A stretch of DNA of 64,000 nucleotides from Linepithema humile (taxonomy: Eukaryota; Arthropoda; Insecta; Hymenoptera; Formicidae), in contig NC_090130.1 in assembly GCF_040581485.1 (NCBI RefSeq), forward strand, positions 13,552,656 through 13,616,655, given 5' to 3'. A model generated the notes under the pieces. The model worked only from the letters and a program-made list of their open reading frames with translations, searched no databases and was not told where the DNA came from. How positions within the stretch are numbered: position 1 is the first letter of the stretch; every line of letters begins with the position of its first letter. Positions 1-11,627 of this stretch are shown here, in pieces. Position numbers and translations under genes: made by a program.

Positions 1-381
1 GTGAAATTGCTTCATGACAACGCTAGGCCTCATGTCGCTAAAACGGTCAAAGAAACATTATTAACGCTTGGTTGGAATGTTCTACCGCACCCGGCCTATT
101 CGCCAGATATAGCGCCAAGTGATTATCACTTGTTCCGCACGATGTAAAACGCATTGTCTGAGGTACGCTTCCAGAATATTGAAGAAGTGCGAAAATGGGT
201 CGACGACTTTATTAAATCAAAAGACGAAACTTTCTTCACTGCCGGAATTCGTAAGCTGCCCGAAAGATGGCGCAAGGTCATAGATAATAAGAAGAATATT
301 TTGATACTTAAATGTATTATTAAATTTCTGCAAAAAAATCTTGAATTGTCAAAAAAACGGTTTAAAACTTATTTGTACCTT
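1..381 (+). pseudogene. mariner transposase, C-terminal fragment
   Basis: The window opens inside a mariner transposase. The first frame reads a HDNARPHVA block whose Asp is at 16-18, and a YSPDIAPSDYHLF block whose last Asp is at 121-123. That leaves 34 residues between the two Asp, the DD34D spacing of mariner. A TAA at 145-147 interrupts the frame just after HLFRTM. The same frame then continues to the usual WRKVIDN ending near 290, then an AT-rich tail with no WxW-type end. The first catalytic Asp and the DNA-binding domain lie outside the window. The stop makes this copy dead. The 3' end probably lies near 381, where a sequence ending in TTTGTACC resembles a mariner terminus, but the partner end is not in the window. 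Confidence 0.88.
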
Positions 382-384
382 TAA

Positions 385-1479
385 TACATCAATCTCCTCT
401 AATGCAAAAGCCGAGGACTCTTCCTTACACTCCCCAAGTAAACCCTCCCCCACCCCTCATTCCCCAAGTTTAATATTTTAATTCATTAGATTCCCACGAG
501 TAGGGACGAATAAATGTCATTCTTCGGCTAACGCCCATTCTGAAGAGAAGGCTCATGTACTCAGGAGGATGCCAGGTATTCTGAGGTGGCCGCTAGAGAC
601 CAGACTACCTTCGGTCATGCATCCTGTCGTTGCGCGCCATAACTTAGAATTGGGAGATATTTTTTAGAGAAATTGCCATTTTTGCGGCACAGGTAATTAG
701 CCCAAGCCCACGTTCTCTTCGGAAAATCCTCAGAGATTACGGTATGATTATTTCAAGCACCCCGGGTGCGCCATACCCGTACTGCCGCTGCCGAAACAAC
801 TGCAGCCTCTGGGGGGAGTAGATAAGGACATTTATTGTGAGGGCTTTCTTCCCGAAAGGACAAAACTTCTGTTACCTCGCGCTTGAGCGATACGCTATAC
901 GCCACAATACTCTCCACTATCCAACGAAACCCCAAAAGCCAGGTGATGGAAATATCTAGCAGCGCCTGCGGGTTTGCATGCAGGATGAGCAGTTTAGACA
1001 TAACCGGTGCCACCACCCCTTTCCACACCCGGGGGGATTTCAATGTCCAGACACACTACCCTACCTGTTTTTGATGGACGCGCCTAGCCGTCACCCCCTA
1101 CACCCTAGCTACATTCACGGCGCCACGAAGAGGCCTACCGATTCGTGTCCCGTACCTAGACACGCGCTCTGACCTTGTTAGACAGAAAATGGAGGAAGGA
1201 TTAAAAGGATGAAGATCATGGGATCGGAGGAAATGGTTGAGAGGGAAGAACATGGCATCTCTGCCATTGGATTATAAGGTTGGAAACCCTACCTAATTTG
1301 TATCTAATTCCTACCTATCTTTTCCCTAACCATTTGGTAACGCAGTTTACCCGAGATGCTTACAGGGCTGCGTTCCCATGCCCGAACGTACCGACAACCC
1401 ACGGATGAATGATCCAGAATCTACGACTATCTACAATATTGCACGCGCATTTCGCTAGCTGTAATTTTTACTTAGTTTG
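385..1479. other. no gene recognised; probable 3' flank of the LINE
   Basis: About 1.1 kb without a supported gene. Open frames here are short on both strands and resemble no family I know. Because the minus-strand LINE ends near 1,480, part of this stretch may be its 3' untranslated region. I see no clear poly(A) or microsatellite tail that would fix the end. Confidence 0.35.
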
Positions 1480-2830
1480 CCTGATCAAATTCTTTCAGCC
1501 AAAGTGACTCTCTACAGAAATCGCCAAACAGGGAAAACCTTTGGAATTACCATCAAGAAGGGTGCCACTTCCGGCCATCTCCAACTGTCAACCACTACCA
1601 TTTTGCGCAGAGCGACACTCTGCGCTTCGAATCTTTCGTATTCGAGAAGGAAGTGCGGTATAATATCATTGCCGCCGTCACAGTCACAGGCGCCACTGTC
1701 AATGAGTTCGAGCGACGCTAATCGTGCCCGGAAATCACCATGACTCGTAAAACCTGCGCGCTCCACCACCGGTCTGGTCGAATCCACCGCGCGCCCATCC
1801 TCTCAGAGATGTCACTGAAGAACGAATAAATGGTATGGTCTTTCGTCGAAGAGTCGCACTTGGTCTGCCACATTCTTCTATCCTCTGCTTTGATGCATTT
1901 TACCGCATCCTCATCGACTGCTAAAACTAAGGTATTTCCTAACTTAGCGTCCATACCTCTCCTAATCTCGTATTTAGCTCTGCTTTCCTGAAGAAGGATT
2001 TCGACAGGAGCTGCGCCCGCGACAACGGACAGTGAGTCTTGCGACGATGTTCTGTACGCACTTACTACCGGTATCAGTGCCTTACGTTGTATACTTTGTA
2101 AAGTCCTAATATCATGTTCGATACAGAGATCTGCCCACCTCGCCGCAGCATATGCTACAGTCGAAGCAAACACTCTCCTGTAAATTGTCGAGAGCGCTCT
2201 ATGTTTGAGTTCCCACGTTGTTCTAGCTAGCTTTCCTAACTCTGTGAATAGCGACTTTATTTTATTCTTTATGTTTGCGCTTCGCGCCCGCATTGCGCGT
2301 TACCGGGTCTCCGGAATATTCCGGAGTCTTCTCGTGCCTTTGCGGGACCTGCGCGAGGCACTTGAGAGGCCTCTTCTTCCGGCCCGATACTTGCGCTCCG
2401 GTGGATTGAGGAGTTGGGCGACGAGGGTCGGGGCCGGGGGAAAGAGCTTCTATTCGGGAGAGTGCAGGCAATCGCTCTCTTATTCGCGAGCGTTCGCATA
2501 GTACGCGCGCAGTGTTACCATTCCTGGGGATCTATCCCAGATCTTTTTTCTGCTGATTTGCAACTATTGCGCCCGTTTCAGAGAAGTAAAAGAATAAAAA
2601 TTGTGTTTTTGACCATCAATGAGAGTTACTTTTATTCGCCGGACTTTTCGTACGGCAGAGATAGACTGTAGCAGCATTTTGTCTATTTCGCGAAGGGACT
2701 CCAAGTCCCGGAAATTCCGAGACCGAGTCGAATAGCGAACACTTTAAATATTAACAATAAGACGCTACTCCCATACCTTTGTCAAAATGGACACCAAGAT
2801 ATGTAACGGAACTCTTAAATTTATTAGGCC
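1480..2830 (-). pseudogene. R1-like LINE ORF2, 3' part (RT thumb and Cys/His end)
   Basis: Third piece of the split LINE. Just left of the mariner element, at about 2,760-2,825, the minus strand reads TYLGVHFDKG, the conserved block after the RT palm. The frame resumes at 2,290-1,718 with the RT C-terminal region (YAAARWADLC, then IQRKALIPVVSAYRTSS and SVVAGAAPVEILLQES, all typical of R1/TRAS-type LINEs). It ends at 1,787-1,512 with a Cys/His cluster (ACDCDGGND, HFLLEYERFE) that corresponds to the C-terminal CCHC motif, one Cys apparently lost. A frame change near 1,720-1,790 and the interruption at 2,270-2,760 show that it is dead. I see no RNase H domain. Confidence 0.75.
2270..2760. other. 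about 0.49 kb interruption in the LINE
   Basis: The LINE protein is continuous from the YLGV block to the next conserved block only if this stretch is removed. It is GC-rich in 2,290-2,500 and contains TCCGGAATATTCCGGA at 2,311-2,326, a perfect 16-bp palindrome. I recognise no transposon ends and no coding family. Bounds are good to about 20 bp. It could be a small non-autonomous insertion or a rearrangement. Confidence 0.4.
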
Positions 2831-4079
2831 TATAACTTGAAACCCGCCTTTTTCCGCAAAAATTAAGAATGTTATTTAAGAAACAAATGAAAAAAATACA
2901 TCAATCAAAGTTGGCCATCGTTAGATATGACTTTTTCCCATCTTTCTGGCAATAAGCGGATTCCACAGCGAAAGAACGACTCATCTTTAGAGGCTATCCA
3001 GTCAGAGACCTATTTTTCGACGCTTTCATAAGAGTTGAAGTGTTCCTCAGCAAGTGCGTGTGCCATCGACCGAAACAAGTGATAGTCGGCACAGTCTTGT
3101 GAATAAGCCGCATGGGGTAACACTTCCCAGCGAAGTGTTTCCAATGTTTTCTTGACAGCCTTAGTGACGATCAAACGTTGTCATGAAGCAAGATCACTTT
3201 ATGCTGCCTTGTCTCATATTGTGGTCGTTTTTCGCGCAATGCTCGGCTCAAACGGATTACTTGTTATTGGTAGAGATCCCCTGTGACTGTTTGACCAGGT
3301 TTCAGTATCTCATAATATACCACATCCTTCTGGTCCCACCAAATACAGAGCATAGCCTTCTTCCCATGAATATTGCGTTTTGGCGTCGATATCGATGGTT
3401 GGCCTAGGTCGCAAATGGTTTTTCGGCGTTTGGAGTTATCGAAATAGATCCGCTTTTTATCGCTAGTCACAATTCGATGCAAAAACCCCTTTCTTTTTTG
3501 CCTGGCATGCAGCATTTCGGAGATGGTTTTTCGCCTTTCAATGTCTGTTTCTTTCAGTTCATATGGCACCCATCTTCCTTCCTTGTATGGCTTTTAAATG
3601 CTTGGAAATGGCTGCTTGAGTAACATTCAACGTTTCTGCAAGTTGATTTTGTGTTTGACATAGATCTTTATTCACCAATGCTTGCAGTTCTGTATCTTGG
3701 AATTTTTTTGCTGTCCTGAACGTTCTTTATCATTCGTGTCAAAATCACCAAGTTTAAATCGTCGAAACCATTCCTTGCAAGTTATTTCCGATAGAGCAAG
3801 TTCCCCATAAGCTTCAACAAGTATTCGATGAAATTCAGCAGCAGTTTTCTTCAAATTGAAGCAGAAAAGCAAAGCTTCGCGCAAATGATGCTTATTTGGT
3901 TGGCATTCAGACATTTTCTTCGCAGTAAAAAACTATGTTGTTGTCACAAACACAAACTTTTATATACTGAATATTATTGACAGATGTTAAAACTATAAAT
4001 GTGCCTTGTTCAGCCATTACATTTGACGATTGTCAAAGTTACAGCTATTTATCGCTAGAAGGCGGATTTCAAGTTATAA
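2831..4079 (-). mobile_element. mariner element with both TIRs
   Basis: A full-length mariner of about 1.25 kb inside the LINE RT. The left end reads TATAACTTGAAACCCGCCTT. The right end, reverse-complemented, reads TATAACTTGAAATCCGCCTT, so 19 of 20 match. LINE protein continues from one side (SLIIKIEGNSII) to the other (TYLGVHFDKG), which supports a clean insertion at a TA-rich site. The transposase is on the minus strand. Confidence 0.85.
2905..3914 (-). pseudogene. mariner transposase, frameshifted
   Basis: Minus-strand mariner transposase. It starts at 3,914 with MSECQPNKHHLREALLFCF, the helix-turn-helix region, and runs through EWFRRFKLGDF. A middle block at 3,569-3,264 contains HRIVTSDKKRIYFDN (first catalytic Asp region) and the CIWWDQKDVVYYE block. 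The C-terminal part at about 3,180-2,905 has the HDN motif, a degraded third motif that retains DYHLF, and the LPERWEKVISNDG ending. At least two frameshifts separate these blocks, and the HDN motif is followed by an out-of-frame stop. It belongs to a different mariner lineage from the fragment at position 1. Confidence 0.85.
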
Positions 4080-4080
4080 A

Positions 4081-5952
4081 CCGAATAATACTATTGCCTT
4101 CTATTTTTATTATCAAAGACCTACCCGAAAAATCCGCTTTTTTCCTATTTGTTTTTCGCTTTTTATACGGACGATCTCCATCCTTTCTTCTTATTGGAGC
4201 CCTATGTATCACTTCATTTTACAGAATTATAGCCTTTGTCTTCTTTTGTGAGACCTCAAGTTTTGCGAATCTACACCATTTTACTACTCTGTCCACTACC
4301 TGCTGATCTCTCGACTCTAATTCCTTTTGTAAATTTCCGCCGACTACGATTAGATCATCCGCGTATGCCGTATACCGATCCGGAACTAATACTTCTTATT
4401 CCTAAGCAAATCGTCAAACATGACGTTCTAGCAGGTAGGACCGAAAACGGAGCCCTGCGGGCATCCCCTTGTGGTCTGCTTGGAAACTTTCCCGGGTCCT
4501 AACTCTATCTGCACCTTTCGATCGCTGAAGTAGCTCCGGGCACATGTTTTTGGGACAGTTCCTATTTTTTAAGCTATTTAATACAAGCCACCAGACATTG
4601 TCGAAAGTACCCGAGATATCGAAGAGTAGGGCGACCTCTCTTCAGAGGCAGAGACCATCCTCCGCAAATCTACGATAGCGTTCTCCGTCGATCTTCCGGG
4701 TGTGGACTCAAATTGTCGGCCGGAAATGTTACCCACCAACGTGTCCTCTAGGCGGAGCTTGATAAGCTTTTCGAAAAGTTTTGCTACTACAGAGAATAGC
4801 CATATGGGCCTATAGGATTTCGAGTCCTTCTCGTCCCTGTCCTTGCCCTTCAAAAGAACTTGTAATGAGCCTTCCTTCCAAGTCGAAGGAAAGACGCCTT
4901 CACTGAAGGCACCCGTTAAATAACCTAACTATCTGACTGACTAGGATTATTCTACAAGCTACCTTCAAGACACTGACTTCGATTAGATCAGGTCCGGATG
5001 CTTTATAATTTTTAAAGCTTCTAACTACCTCGACCACTTCTTGTTCCGTTAAGATAGGAGCATCGGCCGTATTTGGCGCAACTTGCGCATTTTCCCTAGC
5101 TAACTTTTGATTTTCAGTATCCTTATTCTCCCGGTCATCTGGAGCATGGACATCTAAAAGGTAGCTAGCTGTGTCTCTTACGGTGTTGGTAGAGTATTCG
5201 CCACACCGGAGAATGTTAAGCACCCTCTTAACCCGGAGCTTCTCGGCTTGTTGCGTGTAAACGTAGTCCCAAGCTTCCGAATTGCCGTGCGAATTGACGT
5301 GACAAATTTTCACCAGCTTGCGAGCTTCGCTTTTCTTACCTCTCTGCTGTAGTTCCGCAAAGACACGCGGTACTTTTGGAGCAGGATGAGATAATTAAGC
5401 TTCCCTCGTTCTATCTGGGTGGCACGTCTCAACCTATATACTGACTTTTTGATGACACTCAGTTCCCTAGTCTACCACGGATTGGATTTCCTAAACCTTC
5501 GTTTCCTTGGCATGGAAGACTTACGGGCCTCTTGGAACACCACCGTAAGCTCCTGCGCCATCACCTCTACATCCTCCGCAGATTGCAGACCGAGGACCTC
5601 GAGTTGCGACCTAGATCGCGCAGGCTGTCGGCGAACTGATCCCAATCGGCCCGACACGTGTCGAATCGATTGGTCTCAGCCCCTCGGTCATTGCCCGTTG
5701 TTCTGAGCACCCTCACTCTGATATCCACGGAGTTGTAATCGCTGCTCGTCCAATCCTGCCTCACCTTTCACTCGCCGATGAATTGACTCATGGTAAGGGA
5801 CGAGAGAGTAACATCTACCATATATAAGACGACCCTTCCACAGTCCAGTAGGTGGGAGGTTGAGCAGCGTCATTCAACACCTGGAGGCCAAATGCCTGGA
5901 TGAGGTTCTCGAGTTTGGCACCTTTTTCGTCTGTTCTCTGAGAGCCCCAAAG
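4081..5952 (-). pseudogene. R1-like LINE ORF2, endonuclease end and RT
   Basis: Middle piece of the split LINE. Going down the minus strand from 5,952, the endonuclease resumes with SLWGSQRTDEKGAKLE and ends with the block containing VDVTLSS and then TSSDYNSVDIRVRV. The RT follows: KSYRPIWLFSVVAKLFEKL and QFESTPGRSTENAI at 4,853-4,578, a PQG block near 4,460, and the catalytic YADD at about 4,352-4,366. Several frame changes and stops make it non-functional. The match to R1/TRAS-type LINEs is by motif order. The clade assignment is inference. Confidence 0.78.
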
Positions 5953-5959
5953 AGACGGC

Positions 5960-6646
5960 CACCCCTGTGAAGTTAGCCCCCATTCTTTAAAAAATTAATT
6001 TTTTTCAGAGTTTTGTACAGATTTCCAATAGTTCCAGAGTTCTTGACAGTTTTAAGAAATAGTTCTGGCCATTAAAAACGCTAAAATGCGTTTTAAAGAA
6101 TGGGGGACTAACTTTACGCAGCTAGAAAAAAATCATTTTTTATTAGAGTTCCAGATAGATTTTATATAGTTTTAGAGTTCTTAATACATTTTAGAAATAG
6201 TTGCGTTCGAGAAAATATCGGGATTGAATACTCGAAAGTAGTACAAAAATAGCAGTACTGAAATAGTCACAACTTCAAAACTATCAGTTTAATGCATTTC
6301 TTCATTTCTTCATTGATAGAACTTTGCGAAGGCTATCCAGAACTCTCAACAGAACTCCTAGAACTTTCCAAAAATTTTTTTGAACTTTAAAACTACAAAG
6401 TCGACACTTGTAATCATTCATAATTTTTTCGGTTTCAATTTTACAGATTTTTGTCATTAGGATTTTTGATAGAACTCTACGAGTGCTATCTAGAATTCTC
6501 AATAAAACTCTCAGAATTCTCAAAAGAATTTGTAAAACTAAATATTTTAAAGTTATCAGTAATACTTTTAAATGAAGACTGTGAACGTTATATTTATATA
6601 TTTTTTGTTAACTTTTATCTTGACGATATTAGTCAGCAATAAGTTT
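5960..6646 (+). repeat. left TIR of the 45.6 kb element
   Basis: Matches the reverse complement of 51,116-51,572 over 5,960-6,396, and of 36,592-36,706 over about 6,530-6,646, so the full TIR was about 690 bp. It has internal sub-repeats: ATTCTTTAAAAAA and TTTTAAAGAAT near both sides of 5,985-6,100, and a diverged tandem copy of the GATAGAACT...TATC block at 6,315 and 6,467. Such internal repetition in the ends recalls foldback elements. Confidence 0.85.
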
Positions 6647-6805
6647 GTATCTGTAAAAAATTTGTAGAAAATTGAAAATTACTATTTACGTTTAGCGATT
6701 GTCTTTGACAGCGCGTGTTTCTTGTTTCAAAAAGTTAGTTATTAAAATACATATTGCCGTAGTGTCAAGAAACTTCTAGTCACCTTTGACTGAAACAGTA
6801 AATGC

Positions 6806-6890
6806 GCGATTGTGGAGAGAGGCTGAGTGGAGGGGACGTGCCCTCTTCTTTTTCAGTTTGCGGTTCGAATCTAGCATTACTGAAGACACT
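6806..6890 (+). other. tRNA-Ser-like relic or SINE head
   Basis: GAGAGGCTGAGTGGAGG at 6,817-6,833 resembles a pol III A box of a class II (Ser/Leu) tRNA, and GCGGTTCGAATC at 6,860-6,871 is a near-consensus B box. The acceptor stem does not pair well, so this is not a working tRNA. An AT-rich tail follows near 6,980-7,010. It may be a tRNA-derived SINE or a decayed tRNA copy between the TIR and the transposase gene. Confidence 0.35.
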
Positions 6891-7213
6891 GGCTTGTCAA
6901 GTCTTCGTCGCGCAGAACAGTCGCATCACCATTCTGTACATTTTGATGCTTGCGCTTCTAGTATTAAGTGTTTTATAGCATTTACAAATAAAATTTATTT
7001 TTTATTTGTTATACGAGCTGCTTTATTTACACACATATATATAAGGTGATATATATTAGTATTCTTTTAATATTTAAATAATTTCTTTAGTAAGTGTGGT
7101 TTAATTACACAGTTTTAAATCGTTTCTAAAAGCAAAAAATCTTGTTCATATAGCGCACGTTTCCATTTCTTAAATTTTAGTTTTTTATTTAGATTTTTTT
7201 AGTATAGAATACG

Positions 7214-9634
7214 ATGTACGATACAGAAACGCTTTTAACTTTATTGACCTGTAAAGAATATCAAACAATAGATGATAATGGGAAAATATATCGTTCTTCA
7301 CATGAGATTTACAAAAAAATTTCAGAAAGAATGCTTGAATGCAATAGTAAAATATCCACAAAACATATATATCAAATCCTTCGAACTGATCGCAAAAAAA
7401 ATGTACACGGCTGTTTTGAATGCGTTTGATATTAAAAATGAGACAAATAATTTCACGGCTTCATTAAACTATTCCCTAACTGACAATGAGACTATAACAA
7501 AACAAAGACGTCTAAAAATGTTGAAAAATTTTTTCGACTGATAATTTCAGGTAATAAGTGGAACAAAATAAAAGAAAAGACAGTTGCTTATGGTAATCGA
7601 AAATATAAGGTTTTTAAACCTAAAAAATGGACCGATTTGTTTGGGGAAAAAATTTACCAACAGGCAAAAATTGAATGTGCATTTGTAAAGGCCTATACGG
7701 CGCCACACGCGCCTAAAGCGCGTAGTGATATACGATCCACTGCGTGGATCGAGGGAGAGGAATCAGTCAGGTTCTAGCTATAGTAGAATAAAGAATACGT
7801 CACGAGAAGCATGGTCTTCTTTCCTTTCCCTTGCCCCGGCAAAATCCTTACACATTATCTTTCAAACGTGCAAAGATTTATGTAACTAGCAATGTTAAGC
7901 GTTACGCTGTATTTAATGGAAAATGTAAAGAATGCAGCGCAATCATATACGGATTCTTACACAAAAAACCGCAAAAATCTAATGACATGATATTTGAATG
8001 TAAAGTTACAAATTTTCAGCCAAATTTTTTGCATTCAAAGAAACGACAATTGAGAGGTTATCGCCGAGAAATTGCTACCGAATTAGTAGATGGGCGAAAA
8101 TGTGCTTCTGAATGGAGACGCAACGAAGCGATTCGTTTAATGGAAATTGAGGATTCGGTTCCGTCCATAATTTATAATTCTACCGTTTTAAGAAAGGCAA
8201 AACAACAGTTGTTAGATAAATACAATACGTCTTTAAATACAAAGTACAAATCCTATCGAGAATTTACAAAATGCAAAACATTCAATACTTCGAGGCACCA
8301 TCCGTAACATTGGTTACGATCCGTTTTATTGTTTATACTGGAGCGAAGAACATCGCATATTATATAAAAACGCCTGCAAAGGTAAAAATTCTTTTCTTAC
8401 AATCAATGCAATTGGAGGAATAGCTAATAAACTATTACTTCCAAATGGATAAAAATTACCATACTTACTCCTTTATCAATGTATGTGTGATACAAACAAA
8501 GGTAATTTTCCCGCCTTTAAAATGATTTCCACAAAACAGCACACATCACAAATTTCATTTTTCTTACTTGAGATATTAAGAAGCGGCAGGCCGATATCGC
8601 GATTTGTAATAAGCAATTTTGGAAAAGCAATTTTAGTGGCTGTTGCCCAAATTTTTGGAAATTGTCGAGATTTGCAAAACTATTTAGAAATTTGCTATAA
8701 TATAATATTTTCCAAATGTACATCGACATTGCCCGACTGTTTCATTCGATTGAATGTTGGTCACATGTTGCATTGGTGGTTCGCTGGCTATGTTAAAAAA
8801 AAAACATCAAAGATACGTCAGTTCTTTCTAAGATGTATTTGCATCGTCTATCAGTCCGACAATCTAGCCGAAATAGAGACGTTGTTGAAGTCAGTGCTAG
8901 TAATTGCGTTAAACGAAAAGATCAGTGAAAATGGAAATGGCAAGCTACTAGATTCTGAAGTTCACCTTCGGGTTCCTCCGGTTCGCGAATAACCACATTA
9001 AAGGTGTAACAATTGGCGACAATACACCAGATAATGAATGTTTCTTACATAATATGTTGATGATGATGGAATGTCAGAAAGTTGGGCAGAATGGGTAACA
9101 ATTATTTACAATCAAGCAAAATAAATTGCATCACATTAAATGGGACAACTAAACGCTTTTTATGATATAGAAGTGGCACAAAAAATCAGGTTACTGATGG
9201 GTTCCTTATCTCTTTGGACGGGTATAATGAGACAATATTTTAAGATTAGAGATAAAACAGCTACGTCTTCTTCCGTAGAAGCAGAATTTTCTACTTTAAA
9301 ATGTAAAATTTTTAAAGGTCAGTTGCCAATACGCGTAGACAAGTTTCTTTTGCAACATGTACAGTATATTGAAGGGAAGCTCTTTCTAACAAATGCTGAA
9401 CATCATGATCATGCTACGGATAAGGAAAATACTGTTATTACCCAAACAGATTTAAATGAAGTAATAAATGAATGTCCAGATCTAAAAACTACCTCTTCTG
9501 ACGAAGCTGAAAAACTCGAAAATACATTTGATATGAGCTGCAATAATGAAGTATACACAGAAGCATACAGTTTGTCTACGATGTCGTCTGAAACTATACC
9601 ACAGTCATTGTTTACAGATTTTAGCTACTAAGAA
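7214..9634 (+). pseudogene. MULE-like DDE transposase, decayed
   Basis: Pieces in changing frames make one protein. The N-terminal block is 7,214-7,541 (MYDTETLLTLLTCKEYQTID, frameshift near 7,400). A zinc-finger-like block at 7,870-8,300 has CKEC, then FECK and a following His, as in the WRKY/FLYWCH-type fingers that precede MULE transposases, and ends VLRKAKQQ. The DDE region is at 8,290-8,992 (NIGYDPFYCLYW, FLTINAIGGIANKLL, FVISNFGKAILVAVAQIF, CFIRLNVGHM). A C-terminal catalytic-core block is at 9,140-9,631 (SSSVEAEFSTLK, IRVDKFLLQHV). In related insect proteins as I recall them, the motifs read IDATGG, CDYSKA and IDVAHM. Here three Asp are Asn (first two at about 8,405 and 8,615). With the frameshifts and stops, this copy cannot be active. 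An insertion of about 0.15 kb at 7,690-7,850 also breaks it. Confidence 0.65.
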
Positions 9635-9845
9635 TCACCTTCTTTAAAAATATCACCTAAAGCATCTGTCACAAATAACCGTGAAGAGAAATTAGCAATA
9701 ATTCTTTTAATCAGATGAAAAATTGAAGAGAAAAGGCGACACAGGAATCTCTACGTCTTCAACTGTTTCACTAAAACGTTGTAAACCAAATTATTTAGAT
9801 TCATGTCTCGATTAGAGCACTGACAACATAAAAAGCGTAGTAGGA

Positions 9846-9974
9846 TTGCCATTAATTCGCAATGGCAATCTATGCAATCTAGTTATCATAAACAAACAAA
9901 TCATAGTTATTCAGGAAACATGCGCATTCGATTTTATATTGCAGATCATAGTAGCAGGACTCGCGTTATATGAA
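9846..9974 (+). pseudogene. C19/USP-like peptidase, Cys-box segment
   Basis: Directly downstream of the transposase, the plus strand reads LPLIRNGNLCNLVIINKQ, then VIQETCAFDFILQIIVAGL. This resembles the nucleophile (Cys) box of ubiquitin-specific peptidases, where an Asn-Thr-Cys core opens the domain (here Glu-Thr-Cys). The frame is cut at about 9,974 by the large hairpin. The matching His box lies at 27,488-27,776, so the two halves are now 17.5 kb apart. Short stops precede this segment, so its link to the transposase frame is inferred from order and from memory of similar insect proteins. Confidence 0.5.
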
Positions 9975-11329
9975 TTTTTTTTTAAAAAAGGTAAAAAAAG
10001 GGCGCCAAGTACACGCCTTGTTATATTAAAAAAAAGTTTTCCTCATAAAAAAACCTTTCCAAAAAATTGTTTTTTTTTTAAAAAGTTTTCCTCATAAAAA
10101 ACCTTTTCAAAGAACTGTACTTTCAAAAATATATTATATTAAAAAAAAGTTTTTCTCACAAAAAACTTTTCCAAAAAAAGTTGTATATATCATAAAAAAC
10201 TTTTCAAAAAGATTGTATTTTTTTTTTTTTTTCCAAAAATATATTATAAAAAAATCTTTTTAAAAAAATTATATATATTTATTATAAAAAACCTTTCCAA
10301 AAAAATTGTACTTTTAAAAAAAGTTGTATATATTAAATAAAAATTTGCTACATATTCTGTCTATAAAAGAGGTGATATCAGAAAATGACGCCAAGTTTAA
10401 ATAAAGAACCTTTCAAAAAAAGTTGCATGTATATCTAATTATTTATTTAAAAATGATATTTATGTTTATATCTAGTTAATTCTTTTTAAGTATACTTTTT
10501 AAAATAATTGCATTTGTATCTAGTTATTTTTTTTATATCTGTATCTAGTTAAATAAAAAAATTTTTCAAATTTAATCAAAATAAAAAAATATTACAAAAT
10601 TTCGCAAAAAACTTGGCGCTGCTATAAAATAGCCTTAAAATATTATTATACATCTTAAAATATTATAGAGCAATGAAGGCTATTTTATAGCAGCGCCAAG
10701 TTTTTTGCGAAATTTTGTAATATTTTTTTATTTTGATTAAATTTGAAAAATTTTTTTATTTAACTAGATACAGATATAAAAAAAATAACTAGATACAAAT
10801 GCAATTATTTTAAAAAGTATACTTAAAAAGAATTAACTAGATATAAACATAAATATCATTTTTAAATAAATAATTAGATATACATGCAACTTTTTTTGAA
10901 AGGTTCTTTATTTAAACTTGGCGTCATTTTCTGATATCACCTCTTTTATAGACAGAATATGTAGCAAATTTTTATTTAATATATACAACTTTTTTTAAAA
11001 GTACAATTTTTTTGGAAAGGTTTTTTATAATAAATATATATAATTTTTTTAAAAAGATTTTTTTATAATATATTTTTGGAAAAAAAAAATACAATCTTTT
11101 TGAAAAGTTTTTTATGATATATACAACTTTTTTTGGAAAAGTTTTTTGTGAGAAAAACTTTTTTTTAATATAATATATTTTTGAAAGTACAGTTCTTTGA
11201 AAAGGTTTTTTATGAGGAAAACTTTTTAAAAAAAAACAATTTTTTGGAAAGGTTTTTTTATGAGGAAAACTTTTTTTTAATATAACAAGGCGTGTACTTG
11301 GCGCCCTTTTTTACCTTTTTTAAAAAAAA
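9975..11329. repeat. 1.36 kb near-perfect inverted repeat (hairpin 1)
   Basis: Two arms of about 655 bp (9,975-10,632 and 10,677-11,329) are near-perfect reverse complements around a 40-bp centre. The outer ends carry GGCGCCAAGTACACG and its complement. ACTTGGCGCTGC flanks the centre, and GACGCCAAGTTT sits mid-arm, so a GGCGCCAAGT-like word recurs three times per arm. The arms are very AT-rich with repeated AAAAAACCTTTTC units. No coding potential. As RNA it would fold into a long duplex. It interrupts the peptidase segment. Confidence 0.9.
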
Positions 11330-11627
11330 GGTTTTTTTGTGAGATATCATTTCTTTTTTTTAGTAAAAATAATTTTAATAAATATGATTCTTTTTTTTAG
11401 TAAAAATAATGGTAATAATATCCCACCATCACTCCCGTCATATTTTCAATACGACAATCCTCTTTTTGATTATAGAAATCTTAATTTATACAAACCTAAT
11501 AATTTTTTTTTATATTTTACAACATGTTTTATAAGAAAATTATTAGTGATCATAAAAAGGGTATAAAAAACCATTTGTATTTCTAAGTTATTGCGTTTTT
11601 TCATATATAAAAACAGATTACTTTTGA
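11330..11627. other. AT-rich spacer, nothing recognised
   Basis: AT-rich stretch between hairpin 1 and the small minus-strand coding-like segment. I see no transposon ends, gene family or structured repeat in it. Confidence 0.5.

Noticed and set aside
753..1172. 96-codon minus frame and overlapping plus frames
   Set aside because: No similarity to LINE or other proteins I know; mutually overlapping frames in both strands look like chance.
9975..11329. CRISPR or tandem satellite
   Set aside because: It is a single large inverted repeat, with no regularly spaced direct repeats and spacers.
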